A stretch of DNA of 64,000 nucleotides from Compostimonas suwonensis (GCF_002797855.1 NZ_PGFB01000003.1:558001-622000); one strand, 5' to 3'; counted from the stretch's first letter, positions 7,843 to 20,329 are shown. Notes: a model not told the origin generated them from the letters alone. Numbers and translations: made by a program.

Positions 7843-8408
7843 ATGACCCTCACGACCCTCGACCCCGCAACCGCCCTCGTCGTCATCGACCTGCAGAACG
7901 GCGTGCTCGCGATCCCGAAAGCTCATCCCAACGAGCAGATCGTCGCCAACGCGGCCGCGCTCGCCGATGCCTTCCGCCACCACGGCCTGCCGGTCGTGCT
8001 CGTGCGGGTGGCCGGCGGATCGGCCGGGCGCACCGAGCAGCCGCCGCGCGCGGGGCAGGGAGAGCTGCCCGCCGGCTGGGCCGATCTGATCCCCGAGCTG
8101 AACCAGCAGCCGAGCGACCACGAGATCGTCAAGCGCGCCTGGGGCGCCTTCCACGAGACAGATCTCCATGAGCACCTCACGGGTCTGGGCGTTACCCAGC
8201 TCGTTCTCGCGGGGGTGTCCACGAGCATCGGCGTCGAGACGACCGCCCGGCACGCCTACGAGCACGGCTACAACGTCACCCTCGCCGTCGATGCCATGAC
8301 CGACAGCGCCGCGGACGCCCACGAGCACACTGTCACCCGCATCTTCCCTCGCCTCGGCGAGACCGGGACGACCGAGGAGATCATCGAGCTCCTCGGCACG
8401 ATCCGTCC

Positions 8409-8412
<4 letters not shown>
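7843..8412 (+). CDS. Isochorismatase-like hydrolase lacking the nucleophilic Cys
   Basis: 189 aa, single isochorismatase-like domain. The Asp (VVIDLQNG, D16) and Lys (IVKRAWGAF, K97) of the usual D-K-C triad are present. The cysteine position in GVSTSIGVETTAR is glycine (G130). True isochorismatases of the PhzD/EntB type also lack the Cys and use the Asp for vinyl-ether hydrolysis, whereas amidohydrolase members need it. The start has a good AAGGAG site. It overlaps the next gene by ATGA, so hydrolase and MFS pump form an operon facing marR. Confidence 0.88.
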
Positions 8413-11750
<3,338 letters not shown>

Positions 11751-11756
<6 letters not shown>

Positions 11757-11797
11757 CCGGTATCGGGAGCCGGTGACCGGTATCGGTAGTCGGTAAC
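11751..11797. repeat. 20-bp tandem repeat over the sufU stop codon
   Basis: Two 20-bp units, CGGTGACCGGTATCGGGAGC and CGGTGACCGGTATCGGTAGT (18/20 identical), are followed by a partial third (CGGTAAC). The first unit contains the sufU stop codon. Each unit carries ACCGGT, and the middle has the near-palindrome CCGGTGACCGG. Confidence 0.75.
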
Positions 11798-11871
11798 AAA
11801 TCGATACACGGCGGCGGCGTTCCGTGCCGGTCGTCGAGGATGGGAGGACCACGAGAATCAGGAGTCAGCCC

Positions 11872-12252
11872 ATGTCAGAAGCAACGACCTCCGAGCCGCC
11901 GCTCGTCGACCCGCAGGATGCCGCGACCCGCGTCGACGCGGGCGCCCTGTTCATCGACGTGCGCAGCCAGCCCACCCGCGAGCGGGTGGGCGCGATCCCC
12001 GGCGCGATCATCGTGGACCGCGACCGTCTGACCGAGCACTTCGACGATGCATCGCCCGAGCGCATCGCCGGAACGGGCGACCCGGAACGGCCGATCGTGG
12101 TGATCTGCGGCAGCGTCGACGGCTCACGTCCCGTCGCGCAGTGGCTGCTCGACTCCGGCCGGCCGAACGTCGTGCACGTCGAGGGCGGCTTCCCGGCCTG
12201 GAAGGCGGCGGGGCTCCCGACGACTCCCGGCACCGAGACCGACGCGCTCTAG
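11872..12252 (+). CDS. Rhodanese-like sulfurtransferase
   Basis: 126 aa, a single rhodanese domain. The N-terminal signature LFIDVRSQPTRERVGAIPGA and the active-site loop ICGSVDGSR with its persulfide cysteine are both present, as is the C-terminal GGFPAWKAAGLP. It could carry sulfane sulfur to or from the SufS-SufU pair just upstream. An AGGAG site precedes the ATG. Many close homologues are annotated only as rhodanese. Confidence 0.92.
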   Translation: MSEATTSEPPLVDPQDAATRVDAGALFIDVRSQPTRERVGAIPGAIIVDRDRLTEHFDDASPERIAGTGDPERPIVVICGSVDGSRPVAQWLLDSGRPNVVHVEGGFPAWKAAGLPTTPGTETDAL

Positions 12253-12260
12253 GCGCCCGG

Positions 12261-13391
12261 ATGACGACCCGGGTCGACACCGTCGTGATCGGCGGCGGTG
12301 CGATGGGCTCCTCAGCCGCCTGGCAGCTGGCCCGCCGCGGCACGGAGGTCGTGCTGCTCGAGCGTTTCGCTCCGGGGCACGCCAACGGCGCCTCGCACGG
12401 GGCCTCGCGCAACTTCAACGTCTCCTACGACGACCCGAGCTACCTGGCGATGATCGTCGAGTCGCTGCGGCTGTGGCGCGAGCTCGAAGACGAGACCGAC
12501 GCCCGGCTGCTCGACCAGGTGGGCATCGTCAACCACGGCCGGGGCGGGCGGCTCGACGCGGTCGCGTCCGCGCTCGAGGGCGTCGGCTTCGCACCCGAGC
12601 TGCTCGACGTCGCAGAGGCCACGACGCGCTGGCCCGGCATCCGCTTCGACACCCGGGTGCTGCACACTCCCGAGGCCGGCCGGCTGAACGCGGATGCCGC
12701 CGTCGCCGCCCTCCAGCGCAGTGCGGCGCAGCACGGGGCCCGCGTCGAGCACAGCACGCCCGTGACGCGCGTCGAGGTGCTCGACGACGAGCGGGTGCGC
12801 GTGACCACGGGCGGCGCAGGGGGAGGCTCCGCGGGCGAGGTGTTCGAGGCGCGGCGCGCGATCGTGACCGTCGGGGCGTGGACGCAGAAGCTCCTCGGCC
12901 CGGTCGTGGACCTTCCGCGCCTCGTCGTCACCCAGGAGCAGCCGGCCCACTTCGCCGCGACCGACGAGAGCTTCGTCTGGCCCGGCTTCAACCACGGCTT
13001 CGAGCCCGGAGCCCCCGGCTACGACTACTGGTACTCGGGCGTCTACGGCATGTACACGCCGGGGCAGGGCATCAAGGCCGGATGGCACGGGGTGGGGCCG
13101 GTCGTCGATCCCGACGCGCGCGACTTCACCCCCGAGCCCGTGCAGCTCGAGGCCCTCCGGCGCTACGTGCGCGAGTGGCTGCCGGGCGCCGATGCCGATC
13201 GCTTCGTCGACATCAGCTGCACCTACACGACCTCGCCCGACTCGAACTTCGTGCTCGACCGGGTGGGGCCCGTCGTCGTGGGCGCGGGGTTCTCGGGGCA
13301 CGGCTTCAAGTTCACTCCCGCGGTGGGGCGCATCCTCGCCGACCTCGCTGCCGGGCTGCCCGCGCCGCGGCTCTTCGCGCTCGGCCGCTGA
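12261..13391 (+). CDS. FAD-dependent amine oxidase (monomeric sarcosine oxidase/SolA type)
   Basis: 376 aa, close to the usual about 385. The N-terminal dinucleotide fold is VDTVVIGGGAMGSSAAWQLA. The covalent flavin-attachment cysteine is C320 in ISCTYTTSPDSNFVLD, and the C-terminal GAGFSGHGFKFTPAVGR is typical of the family. It would oxidise N-methyl amino acids such as sarcosine or N-methyltryptophan to the amine, formaldehyde and H2O2; the exact substrate is unknown. It begins 8 bp after the rhodanese gene and may be cotranscribed. Confidence 0.9.
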   Translation: MTTRVDTVVIGGGAMGSSAAWQLARRGTEVVLLERFAPGHANGASHGASRNFNVSYDDPSYLAMIVESLRLWRELEDETDARLLDQVGIVNHGRGGRLDAVASALEGVGFAPELLDVAEATTRWPGIRFDTRVLHTPEAGRLNADAAVAALQRSAAQHGARVEHSTPVTRVEVLDDERVRVTTGGAGGGSAGEVFEARRAIVTVGAWTQKLLGPVVDLPRLVVTQEQPAHFAATDESFVWPGFNHGFEPGAPGYDYWYSGVYGMYTPGQGIKAGWHGVGPVVDPDARDFTPEPVQLEALRRYVREWLPGADADRFVDISCTYTTSPDSNFVLDRVGPVVVGAGFSGHGFKFTPAVGRILADLAAGLPAPRLFALGR

Positions 13392-13418
13392 GCGGCGCCG
13401 TCGTCCTGCCGGCGCCGC
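13392..13418. terminator. Bidirectional hairpin between convergent genes
   Basis: GCGGCGCCG and CGGCGCCGC form a 9-bp stem with a 9-nt loop. It fills the 43-bp gap between the sarcosine-oxidase-type gene and the convergent substrate-binding protein gene, and would end both transcripts. Confidence 0.65.
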
Positions 13419-13434
13419 CCAGAAGCCGTGGGGC

Positions 13435-14466
13435 CTACGACTTCGGCAGCCCCGGCGGGTTGATCTCCGACTTCTCGACGCGCTCGGAGTCCAGCCCCCA
13501 GCGGTCGAGGATCTCGTCGTACTGGCCGTTCTCGATCGCGTAGTCGAGCACGATGTTCACGGCGTCGATGAGTCCGTTGCCCTTCTTGGTCGCCGCGGCG
13601 ATGTCGGCGGTCGCCGGCCATCCGCCGCTCACCGTTCCCACGAGCTTGGTCTCGCCCGTCGCCGCAGCCGCATAGGCGCCGCTGGCGTTGGGCTCGAAGT
13701 TGGCGTCGGCCCGTCCGGACTGCACGGCGAGGTTGGCCGCGGCCGTGTCGTCGTAGTACACGAGCGTGGCGGGCTCCTTGCCGTCGGCCTCGAGCTCCTC
13801 GTTCCAGGTCAGGAGGATCTTCTCCTGGTTGGTGCCCGAGCCGACGATGATCGTGAGGCCCGCGATGTCCTCAGGCCCGGCGATCGACTCGATCGCGCTG
13901 TCGCTCTTCACGTAGAAGCCGAGCAGGTCGACGCGGTAGCTCGCGAAGTCGTACAGCTCCTTGCGCTCCTCGGTGACCGTGACGTTGTTGGTGATCAGGT
14001 CGTATTTGCCCGACTGGATGCCGAGCGGCCAGTCGGCCCAGTCCACGGCGACGGGGTTGTACTCGAGTCCGAGCCCGTCGGCGATGAGCTGCGCGAAGTC
14101 CGCCTCGCTGCCGAGCGGGGTCGTGTTGTCGTCGGATGCCGCGAACACGAGCGGCGGCTGGCCGCCCTTCACCGTCTGGGCGACGGTCAGCTTGCCCGGC
14201 TCGACGGGGGTGAATCCGCCGGCCTTCAGCGCCGCCACCGCCTCGGGCACGGGGTCGAGCTGCGGGCGGCCGTCGACGTTCTTCGAGGTCAGGTCGAACT
14301 CGACCGAGGCGGCGAGCTGCTCTTCCGTCGAACCGTCCGGCGTCGCCTCCGCCGACGCGGTGCCGTTGTTCGCCACGGCGACCGCGACGCCGATCCCGCC
14401 GCCGACGAGCGCGAGCACGACGACTCCGCCGATGATCACGCCCAGCTGTCTTCTGTTGATTGCCAT
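13435..14466 (-). CDS. Amino-acid ABC transporter substrate-binding protein
   Basis: 343 aa, family 3 solute-binding protein. QTVKGGQPPLVFAASDDNTT and WADWPLGIQSGKYDLITNNV are typical ligand-lobe segments, as is EERKELYDFASYRVDLLGFY. An N-terminal hydrophobic segment (VIIGGVVVLALVGGGIGVAV) is present but has no lipobox cysteine, so it is probably anchored by an uncleaved helix or released. It has an AGAGAGG ribosome site. A 12-bp hairpin separates it from the ATPase gene, so it may be read from its own promoter. Its partners are the permease and ATPase just upstream. Confidence 0.92.
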   Translation of the reverse strand: MAINRRQLGVIIGGVVVLALVGGGIGVAVAVANNGTASAEATPDGSTEEQLAASVEFDLTSKNVDGRPQLDPVPEAVAALKAGGFTPVEPGKLTVAQTVKGGQPPLVFAASDDNTTPLGSEADFAQLIADGLGLEYNPVAVDWADWPLGIQSGKYDLITNNVTVTEERKELYDFASYRVDLLGFYVKSDSAIESIAGPEDIAGLTIIVGSGTNQEKILLTWNEELEADGKEPATLVYYDDTAAANLAVQSGRADANFEPNASGAYAAAATGETKLVGTVSGGWPATADIAAATKKGNGLIDAVNIVLDYAIENGQYDEILDRWGLDSERVEKSEINPPGLPKS

Positions 14467-14524
14467 GAGTTGCCTCTCTTAGGGTTGTGCTATCCGATGT
14501 ACCGGGATTGGTTGTCGGGTCATG

Positions 14525-14555
14525 CCCGGTGCGGCAGTTCAGATGCCGCACCGGG
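14525..14555. terminator. Strong hairpin between ATPase and substrate-binding genes
   Basis: A perfect 12-bp stem (CCCGGTGCGGCA with TGCCGCACCGGG) and 7-nt loop lies 15 bp past the ATPase stop. It could end most transcription of the upstream four-gene unit, or act as an attenuating or stabilising stem that sets a separate dose for the binding protein. Confidence 0.7.
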
Positions 14556-14570
14556 TCTTCCGCAGACGAG

Positions 14571-15407
14571 TCACAAGACCTTGCTGAGGAAGTCCTGGGT
14601 GCGCGGGTGGCGCGGGTTGAGCAGCACCTGAGCGGGAGGGCCCTCTTCGAGGATCTCTCCGTGCTCGAGGAAGGCGACGCGGTCGGCGACCTCGCGGGCG
14701 AAGCCGATCTCGTGCGTCACGATGAGAAGCGTCGTGCCGTCGCGGGCGAGCCCGCGGATGACGTCGAGCACCTCGCCGACGAGCTCCGGGTCGAGCGCGC
14801 TCGTCGGCTCGTCGAAGAGCAGCACCTTGGGGGCGAGCGCGAGTGCCCGGGCGATGGCCACCCGCTGCTGCTGGCCGCCCGAGAGCTGGCGGGGGTAGTG
14901 GTCGGCCTTGTCGGCGAGACCGACCCGGTCGAGCAGGGCGAGGCCCTGCGCTCGCGCCTCCGTCTTGCTCGCCCGCCGCAGGGCGATGGGCGCCGCGACG
15001 ACGTTGCCGATCGCCGTCAGATGCGGGAAGAGGTTGAAGTTCTGGAAGACGATCCCGATCTGGGTGCGCCGTTCCAGCACGTCCTTCTCCGGGAGCTCGT
15101 GCAGCCGGTCGCCCCGTCGCTCGTAGCCGATGTACTGGCCGTCGACGGTCACCGAGCCGCTGTCGACGGTCTCGAGGTGGTTGATCGTGCGCAGGAGCGT
15201 CGACTTGCCCGATCCCGACGGGCCGATGAGCGCGAGCACCTCGCCGGGCGCCACGGTGAGCGAGACATCGCGCAGCACCCGGGTGCCGCCATAGCTCTTC
15301 GAGACGTCGGCGATCTCGACGAGGCCGACGGTGCTCTCCGCGCGAGCGGTGCGGGCGGGCACGTGCTGCTCGTCGAAGGAGGGGGCCAGTGATCGTGGGG
15401 TGCTCAT
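14571..15407 (-). CDS. Amino-acid ABC transporter ATP-binding protein
   Basis: 278 aa, of the GlnQ/TcyC type. Walker A is GPSGSGKST, the signature motif is LSGGQQQR, and Walker B is [12 protein letters not shown], followed by the switch His in LIVTHE. A 30-residue N-terminal extension precedes [12 protein letters not shown]. The ATG overlaps the permease stop by ATGA, showing translational coupling. It energises uptake with the permease and the binding protein. Confidence 0.95.
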   Translation of the reverse strand: MSTPRSLAPSFDEQHVPARTARAESTVGLVEIADVSKSYGGTRVLRDVSLTVAPGEVLALIGPSGSGKSTLLRTINHLETVDSGSVTVDGQYIGYERRGDRLHELPEKDVLERRTQIGIVFQNFNLFPHLTAIGNVVAAPIALRRASKTEARAQGLALLDRVGLADKADHYPRQLSGGQQQRVAIARALALAPKVLLFDEPTSALDPELVGEVLDVIRGLARDGTTLLIVTHEIGFAREVADRVAFLEHGEILEEGPPAQVLLNPRHPRTQDFLSKVL

Positions 15408-16561
15408 GCTCCGCCTCCGAAGGTGTTGTCGGTACGGGAGAGGGTGACGGCCGGCGGAAGAGGCGCGGCATCCGGCAGTGCGGGCACGGGGGTGTTGTCG
15501 CCGAGCCGGGACCACTGCGTGCGCGTCCAGTGCACGAGCCGCTGCACGGGGGTCGGCGGCAGCTCGCGATGAGCGCCCTTCGCGTAGTGCCGCTCGACGT
15601 AGAACTGCACGATCGAGAGCACGGTCGTGATGATCGCGTACCAGACGACCGCCACGAGCAGCAGCGGGATGACCCGCTGGTTGCGGTTGTAGATGACCTG
15701 AACCGTGTAGAAGAGCTCGGGCAGCGCGACGACGAAGACGACCGAGGTGCCCTTCACGAGGCCGATGATCTCGTTGAAGGCGTTGGGCAGGATCGCGCGG
15801 GCGGCCTGGGGCAGGATGATGCGGAAGAATCGCACCCGCCGCGGGAGGCCGAGCGCCGCCGAGGCCTCGAGCTGACCCTGGTCGACCGAGAGGATGCCAC
15901 CGCGGATGATCTCGGCGGCGTAGGCGGCCTGGTGCAGCGTGAGGCCGATGACGGCGGCGGCGAAGGCGGTGATGAGGGTCGTGGTCGAGAACTCGGCGAG
16001 CCAGAAGTCGGTCGTGAACGGCGTGCCGAGGCCCAGTGTGGGGTAGAGATAGCCCAGGTTGTACCAGACCAGGATCTGCACGAGCAGCGGCACCGAGCGG
16101 AAGAACCAGATGTAGCCGTAGGCCGCAGCGTTCAGGAGCGGCGACTTCGAGAGCCGGAAGACGGCGAGGAGGCCGCCGAGCAGGAAGCCCCCGATCGCCG
16201 AGATGACCGTGAGCCAGAGCGTGACGGCGAGGCTGTTGAGAACGGCCGGCGCGAGGAAGTACTCGGCGAACACGTTCCACTCGTACTGCGGGTTGGTCAC
16301 GAGCGACCAGAGGAACTGGGCGAGCAGGAAGGCCACGAGCACACTCAGCACCCAGCGCCACCAGTGCCGCACCCGTACGACGGGCAGGGCGGCGACGGGG
16401 ATGCCGGCGGGCCGGCCGGCCTCGGGCGTGGTCTCGGGCGGTGCGGCCGCGCTCGCCGCAGGCCCCGCCTGCGGGGATAGTGCTCGTGAGGAGACGGTCT
16501 CCGGCGCCGCGGAAGCGGTGCCGGCGGGCTCGGTGCCGGTGGTTCCGACGGTGTGCGTCAT
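15404..16561 (-). CDS. Amino-acid ABC transporter permease (HisM/TcyB-like)
   Basis: 385 aa, longer than the usual about 220-310. Residues 1-60 are an Ala/Pro-rich, probably disordered cytosolic extension, and the C-terminal 50 residues are also polar. The core (LNSLAVTLWLTVISAIGGFL) and the EAA loop (EASAALGLPRRVRFFRIILP) identify a polar-amino-acid permease. Coupled by ATGA at both ends (to GNAT upstream and ATPase downstream), so the GNAT, permease and ATPase form one operon. Confidence 0.94.
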   Translation of the reverse strand: MTHTVGTTGTEPAGTASAAPETVSSRALSPQAGPAASAAAPPETTPEAGRPAGIPVAALPVVRVRHWWRWVLSVLVAFLLAQFLWSLVTNPQYEWNVFAEYFLAPAVLNSLAVTLWLTVISAIGGFLLGGLLAVFRLSKSPLLNAAAYGYIWFFRSVPLLVQILVWYNLGYLYPTLGLGTPFTTDFWLAEFSTTTLITAFAAAVIGLTLHQAAYAAEIIRGGILSVDQGQLEASAALGLPRRVRFFRIILPQAARAILPNAFNEIIGLVKGTSVVFVVALPELFYTVQVIYNRNQRVIPLLLVAVVWYAIITTVLSIVQFYVERHYAKGAHRELPPTPVQRLVHWTRTQWSRLGDNTPVPALPDAAPLPPAVTLSRTDNTFGGGA

Positions 16562-17073
16562 GACCGTGCCTCTCGTTCGGGGAGGATCTTCTCGAAGGCG
16601 TGGATGCCGACCTCTTCCGCGGGCAGCTCGGTGTCGTAGAGGGGCGTGTAGCCGGTCGCGAGGTAGAGGCGTTTCGCCTCGGGCTGGCGCGGCCCGGTCG
16701 TGAGGAAGATCCGCGAGTAGCCCTGCTCGGCGGCCCGGATCTCGAGCTTGACGACGACGAGCCGTGCGAGGCCCTGATTGCGGAACTCCGGATGGGTCCA
16801 GATGCGTTTGAGCTCGGCCGTGCGCTCGTCGTAGCGTTTGAAGGCGCCGCCGGCGATGGGGCGTTCGTCGCGGAGCAGCAGCAGGAAGGCCCCGTGCGGC
16901 TCGGCGAAGTCCTCGACCGGGTAGCGGTGCAGCTCGACCGCCGCGGGCTCGGGCAGGATGTCGCTGTAGCGCGTGTTGTACTCGTGCTCGAGGTCGTCGA
17001 TGAGCGGCTTCGCGATGTCGTCGGTGTAGCGCACCGACACGAAGCGGTCGTAGGGGGAGTCAAGCAGCGTCAC
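16558..17073 (-). CDS. GNAT family N-acetyltransferase
   Basis: 171 aa. The acetyl-CoA loop lies in IWTHPEFRNQGLARLVVVKLE, the classic R-x-x-G-x-A pattern; YSRIFLTTGPRQPEAKRLYL and TGYTPL are the last strands. The GTG at 17073 is chosen for its GAGGAGG site and 14-bp overlap with the upstream monooxygenase gene. In the Bacillus yxe/sna salvage operons a GNAT acetylates S-substituted cysteines before a flavin monooxygenase attacks them. The same neighbours here suggest that role, by inference. Confidence 0.88.
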   Translation of the reverse strand: MTLLDSPYDRFVSVRYTDDIAKPLIDDLEHEYNTRYSDILPEPAAVELHRYPVEDFAEPHGAFLLLLRDERPIAGGAFKRYDERTAELKRIWTHPEFRNQGLARLVVVKLEIRAAEQGYSRIFLTTGPRQPEAKRLYLATGYTPLYDTELPAEEVGIHAFEKILPEREARS

Positions 17074-18181
17074 GATCGGCCTCCTCGGCTCGGGCGGCGT
17101 CACGCCGCGCGACCTCCTCGCGCACGATCGGGATGACGTAGCGCCCGAAGTCGATCGTGTCGTTGATGAAGTCGTAGCCGCGGGCCGACAGGATGTCGAC
17201 ACCGAGGTCGACGTAGTCGAGCAGCGCGGCGGCCACGGTCTCCGGTGTGCCGACGAGGGCGTTGGAGTTGCCGCGGCCCCCGCTCGCCTTCGCGGGTCTC
17301 GTCCAGAGCGCCCGGTCGTAGCGGTCGCCCTGCTCGGCGATCGCGAGAAGCCGCTGCGAGCCCGCGTTCTCGGGCTCGGAGAGCGTGCCGACGAAGCTGC
17401 TCGGCAGGGCGTGGGCGGCGCGCAGCTCGATCGCCGAGAGGATCCGCTCCGCCTTCTCCCAGGCGAGCTCCTCGGTCGGCGCGATGATCGGCCGGAAGGC
17501 CACCTGGATCTTCGGCCTCGTCGTGCGACCCGCCGCCGCCGCGGCATCCGTGATCGTGCGGATCTGCTCGGCCGTGTCGACGAGCGGCTCGCCCCAGACG
17601 GCGTAGACGTCGGCCTCGGCCGCCCCGATCCTGTAAGCGGCGGGGGAGGAGCCGCCGAACGAGACCTCGGGCCGGTGCCCGTCGGCGGGGAAGATGTCGG
17701 AGACGAAGTTCTCGAAGCGGTAGTGCTCGCCGTCGAAGCCGAACGGCTCCGTGCTCGTCCAGGCCTGCTTGACGATGCGGATGTACTCGCCCGTTCGCGC
17801 GTACCGCTCGTCTTTCGTGAGGAAGTCGCCCTCGGCGGCCTGGTCGGCCGTGGAGCCGCCCGTGATGAAGTGCACGTTGAGGCGTCCGTCGCTGATCTGG
17901 TCGAGGGTCGCGAAGACCTTGGCCGCGTAGGTCGGGTACGCGACGTTCGGCCGGTGGGCGAGCAGGATCTGGATGCGGTCGAGCTTGGAGGCGATGTACG
18001 CCGCAGCGGTCGCCGGGTCGGGTGCGCCGGAGTGGTAGGCGAAGAGGATGCGGTCCCAGCCGTTCTCCTCGTGCGCCCGGGCGAAGCGCAGGGTGTAGTC
18101 CTTGTCGAAGCTCGCTCCCGAGCGGGCTTGGGTCTCTCCGCCGTCGTTGAGGCCGGCGATGCCGAGGAATTCGATGGGCAT
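17060..18181 (-). CDS. LLM-class FMN-dependent monooxygenase (SsuD/YxeK-like)
   Basis: 373 aa, bacterial luciferase-like barrel. Typical segments are YTLRFARAHEENGWDRILFA, ILLAHRPNVAYPTYAAKVFA, DQISDGRLNVHFITGGS and FGGSSPAAYRIGAAEADVYA. The latter two recall alkanesulfonate and organosulfide monooxygenases. These use reduced FMN and O2 to break C-S bonds. First gene of the operon LLM-GNAT-permease-ATPase; an AGGAG site lies 6 nt before the ATG. Because the linked transporter is amino-acid type rather than SsuABC, an S-alkyl-cysteine derivative is a more likely substrate than a sulfonate. No flavin reductase is beside it. Confidence 0.9.
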   Translation of the reverse strand: MPIEFLGIAGLNDGGETQARSGASFDKDYTLRFARAHEENGWDRILFAYHSGAPDPATAAAYIASKLDRIQILLAHRPNVAYPTYAAKVFATLDQISDGRLNVHFITGGSTADQAAEGDFLTKDERYARTGEYIRIVKQAWTSTEPFGFDGEHYRFENFVSDIFPADGHRPEVSFGGSSPAAYRIGAAEADVYAVWGEPLVDTAEQIRTITDAAAAAGRTTRPKIQVAFRPIIAPTEELAWEKAERILSAIELRAAHALPSSFVGTLSEPENAGSQRLLAIAEQGDRYDRALWTRPAKASGGRGNSNALVGTPETVAAALLDYVDLGVDILSARGYDFINDTIDFGRYVIPIVREEVARRDAARAEEADRDAA

Positions 18182-18341
18182 TGTGCGCTCCTGATCCTGT
18201 TCGTGGTGTCCGTGCTCGTGTGCTGGCAGACGCTACGGGGCGGCGGATCGGGCGGTCAACGAAATCCGTTCACAGTTCGTCATGTCGTCACCGCAGGTAA
18301 CATTCCGTGTCTTCGCTGGCTTCGACGGTGAGAGTTGTGGC

Positions 18342-20315
18342 ATGACTGCCATCGATCCACGCACGCAGCCGCTCCGCCTCGCCGTTCTCGGCGCAGGTCC
18401 CCGCGGCGTCGGCTTCCTCGAGCGGCTCGCGGCCAGCCATCCGCTGCTGGGCGAGGGGCGAGATGTCGTCGTGCACCTCGTCGACCCGTATCCCGCCGGC
18501 CCCGGGCGGATCTGGCGGCTGGATCAGTCGCCGCTGCTCAAGCTCAACTCGATGGCGCAGGACGTCACGATGTTCACCGACGAGTCCTCGACGATCGACG
18601 GGCCCGTGATCCCCGGCCCCTCGCTCATCGACTGGGCGCGCGACGTCGTCTCGGGCCGGATCGCGGATGTCGCGGTGCCCGACGACCGGCTCCTCGCCGA
18701 GCTGCGCGCCCTGGAGGGCACGAGCTTCCCGACCCGGCGCCTGCAGAGCCTGTACCTCGACTGGTTCCACCGGCGCACGGTCGAGGCGCTGGGGGAGTCG
18801 GTGGTCGTGCGCGAGCACCGCGAGGCGGCGTCACGCGTGGTCGAGGCATCCGACGGCGAACAGCACGTCCTGCTCGAGAGCGGCAAACGCCTCGACGTCG
18901 ACGTCGTGCTCTACGCGCTCGGGCACAACGGCCGCGAGCCGAGCGAGGAGCATCGTGGTCTGCAGGCGTTCGCGGCCCGGCACGAGCTGCTCTACGTGGC
19001 CCCCGCCTTCACCGCCGACGCCGAGCTGCGGGCGATCAACCCGGGCCAGCGGGTGCTCGTGCGCGGTCTCGGGCTCGCGGCCGTCGACCTCGTGGTGCTG
19101 CTCACCGAGGGCCGGGGCGGCCGTTTCGAGAGAGACGCCGAAGGGCGGCTCGAGTACCGCGCGTCCGGCCGCGAGCCGCACCTCGCGATCGGCTCGGGCC
19201 GAGGCGTGCCGTACCACTCCAAGATCGGCTCGACGCTGCACGCCCCGCGCCCGGAGCCGCGTTTCTTCACGACGGATGCCGCGGCACGCCTCGTCGCCGA
19301 GCACGACCCGCTCGACTTCCGCCGCCGGGTCTGGCCGCTCATCGCGAAGGAGATGCTCTGGGGCTACTACTGGGAGCTCTTCCACGGCCATCCCGAGCGG
19401 GTGGGCGCTCCGTGGAGCGAGTTCGCCCGGGTTCTCGAGTCGTACGAGTGGAACAGCGCCGAGCTCCGCGCCGTGGTCGACACGGTCGTGCCCGACCCTC
19501 TCGACCGCCTGCACCTGGACGAGTTCGACCGGCCCCTCGACCGCCGCCGCTTCGCCGACGCCGGCGAGCTGCAGGAGGCGCTGCGCGAGTACATCGAGAC
19601 CGATCTGGCGCTGCGGACGCGCCCGGAGCACAGCGCGACGCTCGGCCTCTTCCACTCCCTCCTGCAGAGCATGTTCGTGCTGGGCGAGATCGTCGACACC
19701 GCGAGGTGGTCGGCGCGGTCGCGTGTGCACGACCTCGGGGAGTCCTGGATCCGCTACTTCAGCTACGTCGCGAGCGGGCCTCCCGCCCACCGTCTCGAGG
19801 AGCTGCTCGCCCTGTCGCGAGCAGGGATCGTCGAGTTCCTCGGCTCGGGCATGACGGTCGTCGCCGATGAGACGGCCGGCGTCTTCCGCGCCCGGGGAGC
19901 CAACACCGACGCCGAGACGGTCGCGAGCGCGCTCGTCGACGCCCGGCTGCCGGCCGAGAACGTCTCGCTCAGCGACAACCCCGTGCTGCGCGCCCTCGTC
20001 GAGTCGGGGGTCGGCGTCGAGGAGCTCGTGGCCGACGAGGAGTACGCGGGGACGACGGGCAGGCTCGCGGTGAGGGTGCAGGACGCCCGCATCCTGGCCG
20101 CCGCCGGAGGCGCCCACGAGCGCCGCTTCGCGATCGGCCCCTACACGACCGCCCCCTTCGTCGGCGCCTTCGCCCGGCCCCGCACCAACGCCGTGTCGTT
20201 CCGCGAGAACGATCGGGCGGCGCGCGCCGTCCTGCTCAGGCTCGTGGAGATCGCCCGGGAGCGCGAAAGCGCGTCCTCGGCCTCCGCGGCCGTCTTCGAA
20301 CCCGCAACGATCTGA
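18342..20315 (+). CDS. Large FAD/NAD(P)-binding protein of unknown function
   Basis: 657 aa. The N-terminal Rossmann motif (LRLAVLGAGPRGVGFLERLA) and following segments (HLVDPYPAGPGRIWRLDQS, LKLNSMAQDVTMF, DVDVVLYALGHNG) match the NAD_binding_9-type FAD/NAD(P) proteins. A second nucleotide-type segment, INPGQRVLVRGLGLAAVDLV, follows at about residue 240. The C-terminal 300 residues are mainly helical and of no recognised fold. The start at 18342 gives a short lead MTAIDPRTQ; an in-frame start 60 nt earlier is possible. It is divergent from the monooxygenase operon and 14 bp upstream of metY. It may be the oxidoreductase that supports organosulfur cleavage. Confidence 0.8.
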   Translation: MTAIDPRTQPLRLAVLGAGPRGVGFLERLAASHPLLGEGRDVVVHLVDPYPAGPGRIWRLDQSPLLKLNSMAQDVTMFTDESSTIDGPVIPGPSLIDWARDVVSGRIADVAVPDDRLLAELRALEGTSFPTRRLQSLYLDWFHRRTVEALGESVVVREHREAASRVVEASDGEQHVLLESGKRLDVDVVLYALGHNGREPSEEHRGLQAFAARHELLYVAPAFTADAELRAINPGQRVLVRGLGLAAVDLVVLLTEGRGGRFERDAEGRLEYRASGREPHLAIGSGRGVPYHSKIGSTLHAPRPEPRFFTTDAAARLVAEHDPLDFRRRVWPLIAKEMLWGYYWELFHGHPERVGAPWSEFARVLESYEWNSAELRAVVDTVVPDPLDRLHLDEFDRPLDRRRFADAGELQEALREYIETDLALRTRPEHSATLGLFHSLLQSMFVLGEIVDTARWSARSRVHDLGESWIRYFSYVASGPPAHRLEELLALSRAGIVEFLGSGMTVVADETAGVFRARGANTDAETVASALVDARLPAENVSLSDNPVLRALVESGVGVEELVADEEYAGTTGRLAVRVQDARILAAAGGAHERRFAIGPYTTAPFVGAFARPRTNAVSFRENDRAARAVLLRLVEIARERESASSASAAVFEPATI

Positions 20316-20329
20316 TCGGACCCCAGCAC

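Noticed and set aside
13435-18181. Alkanesulfonate (ssu) operon
   Set aside because: The monooxygenase is SsuD-like, but the permease, ATPase and binding protein are of the polar amino-acid class and a GNAT is included, so SsuABC-type sulfonate uptake is not supported.
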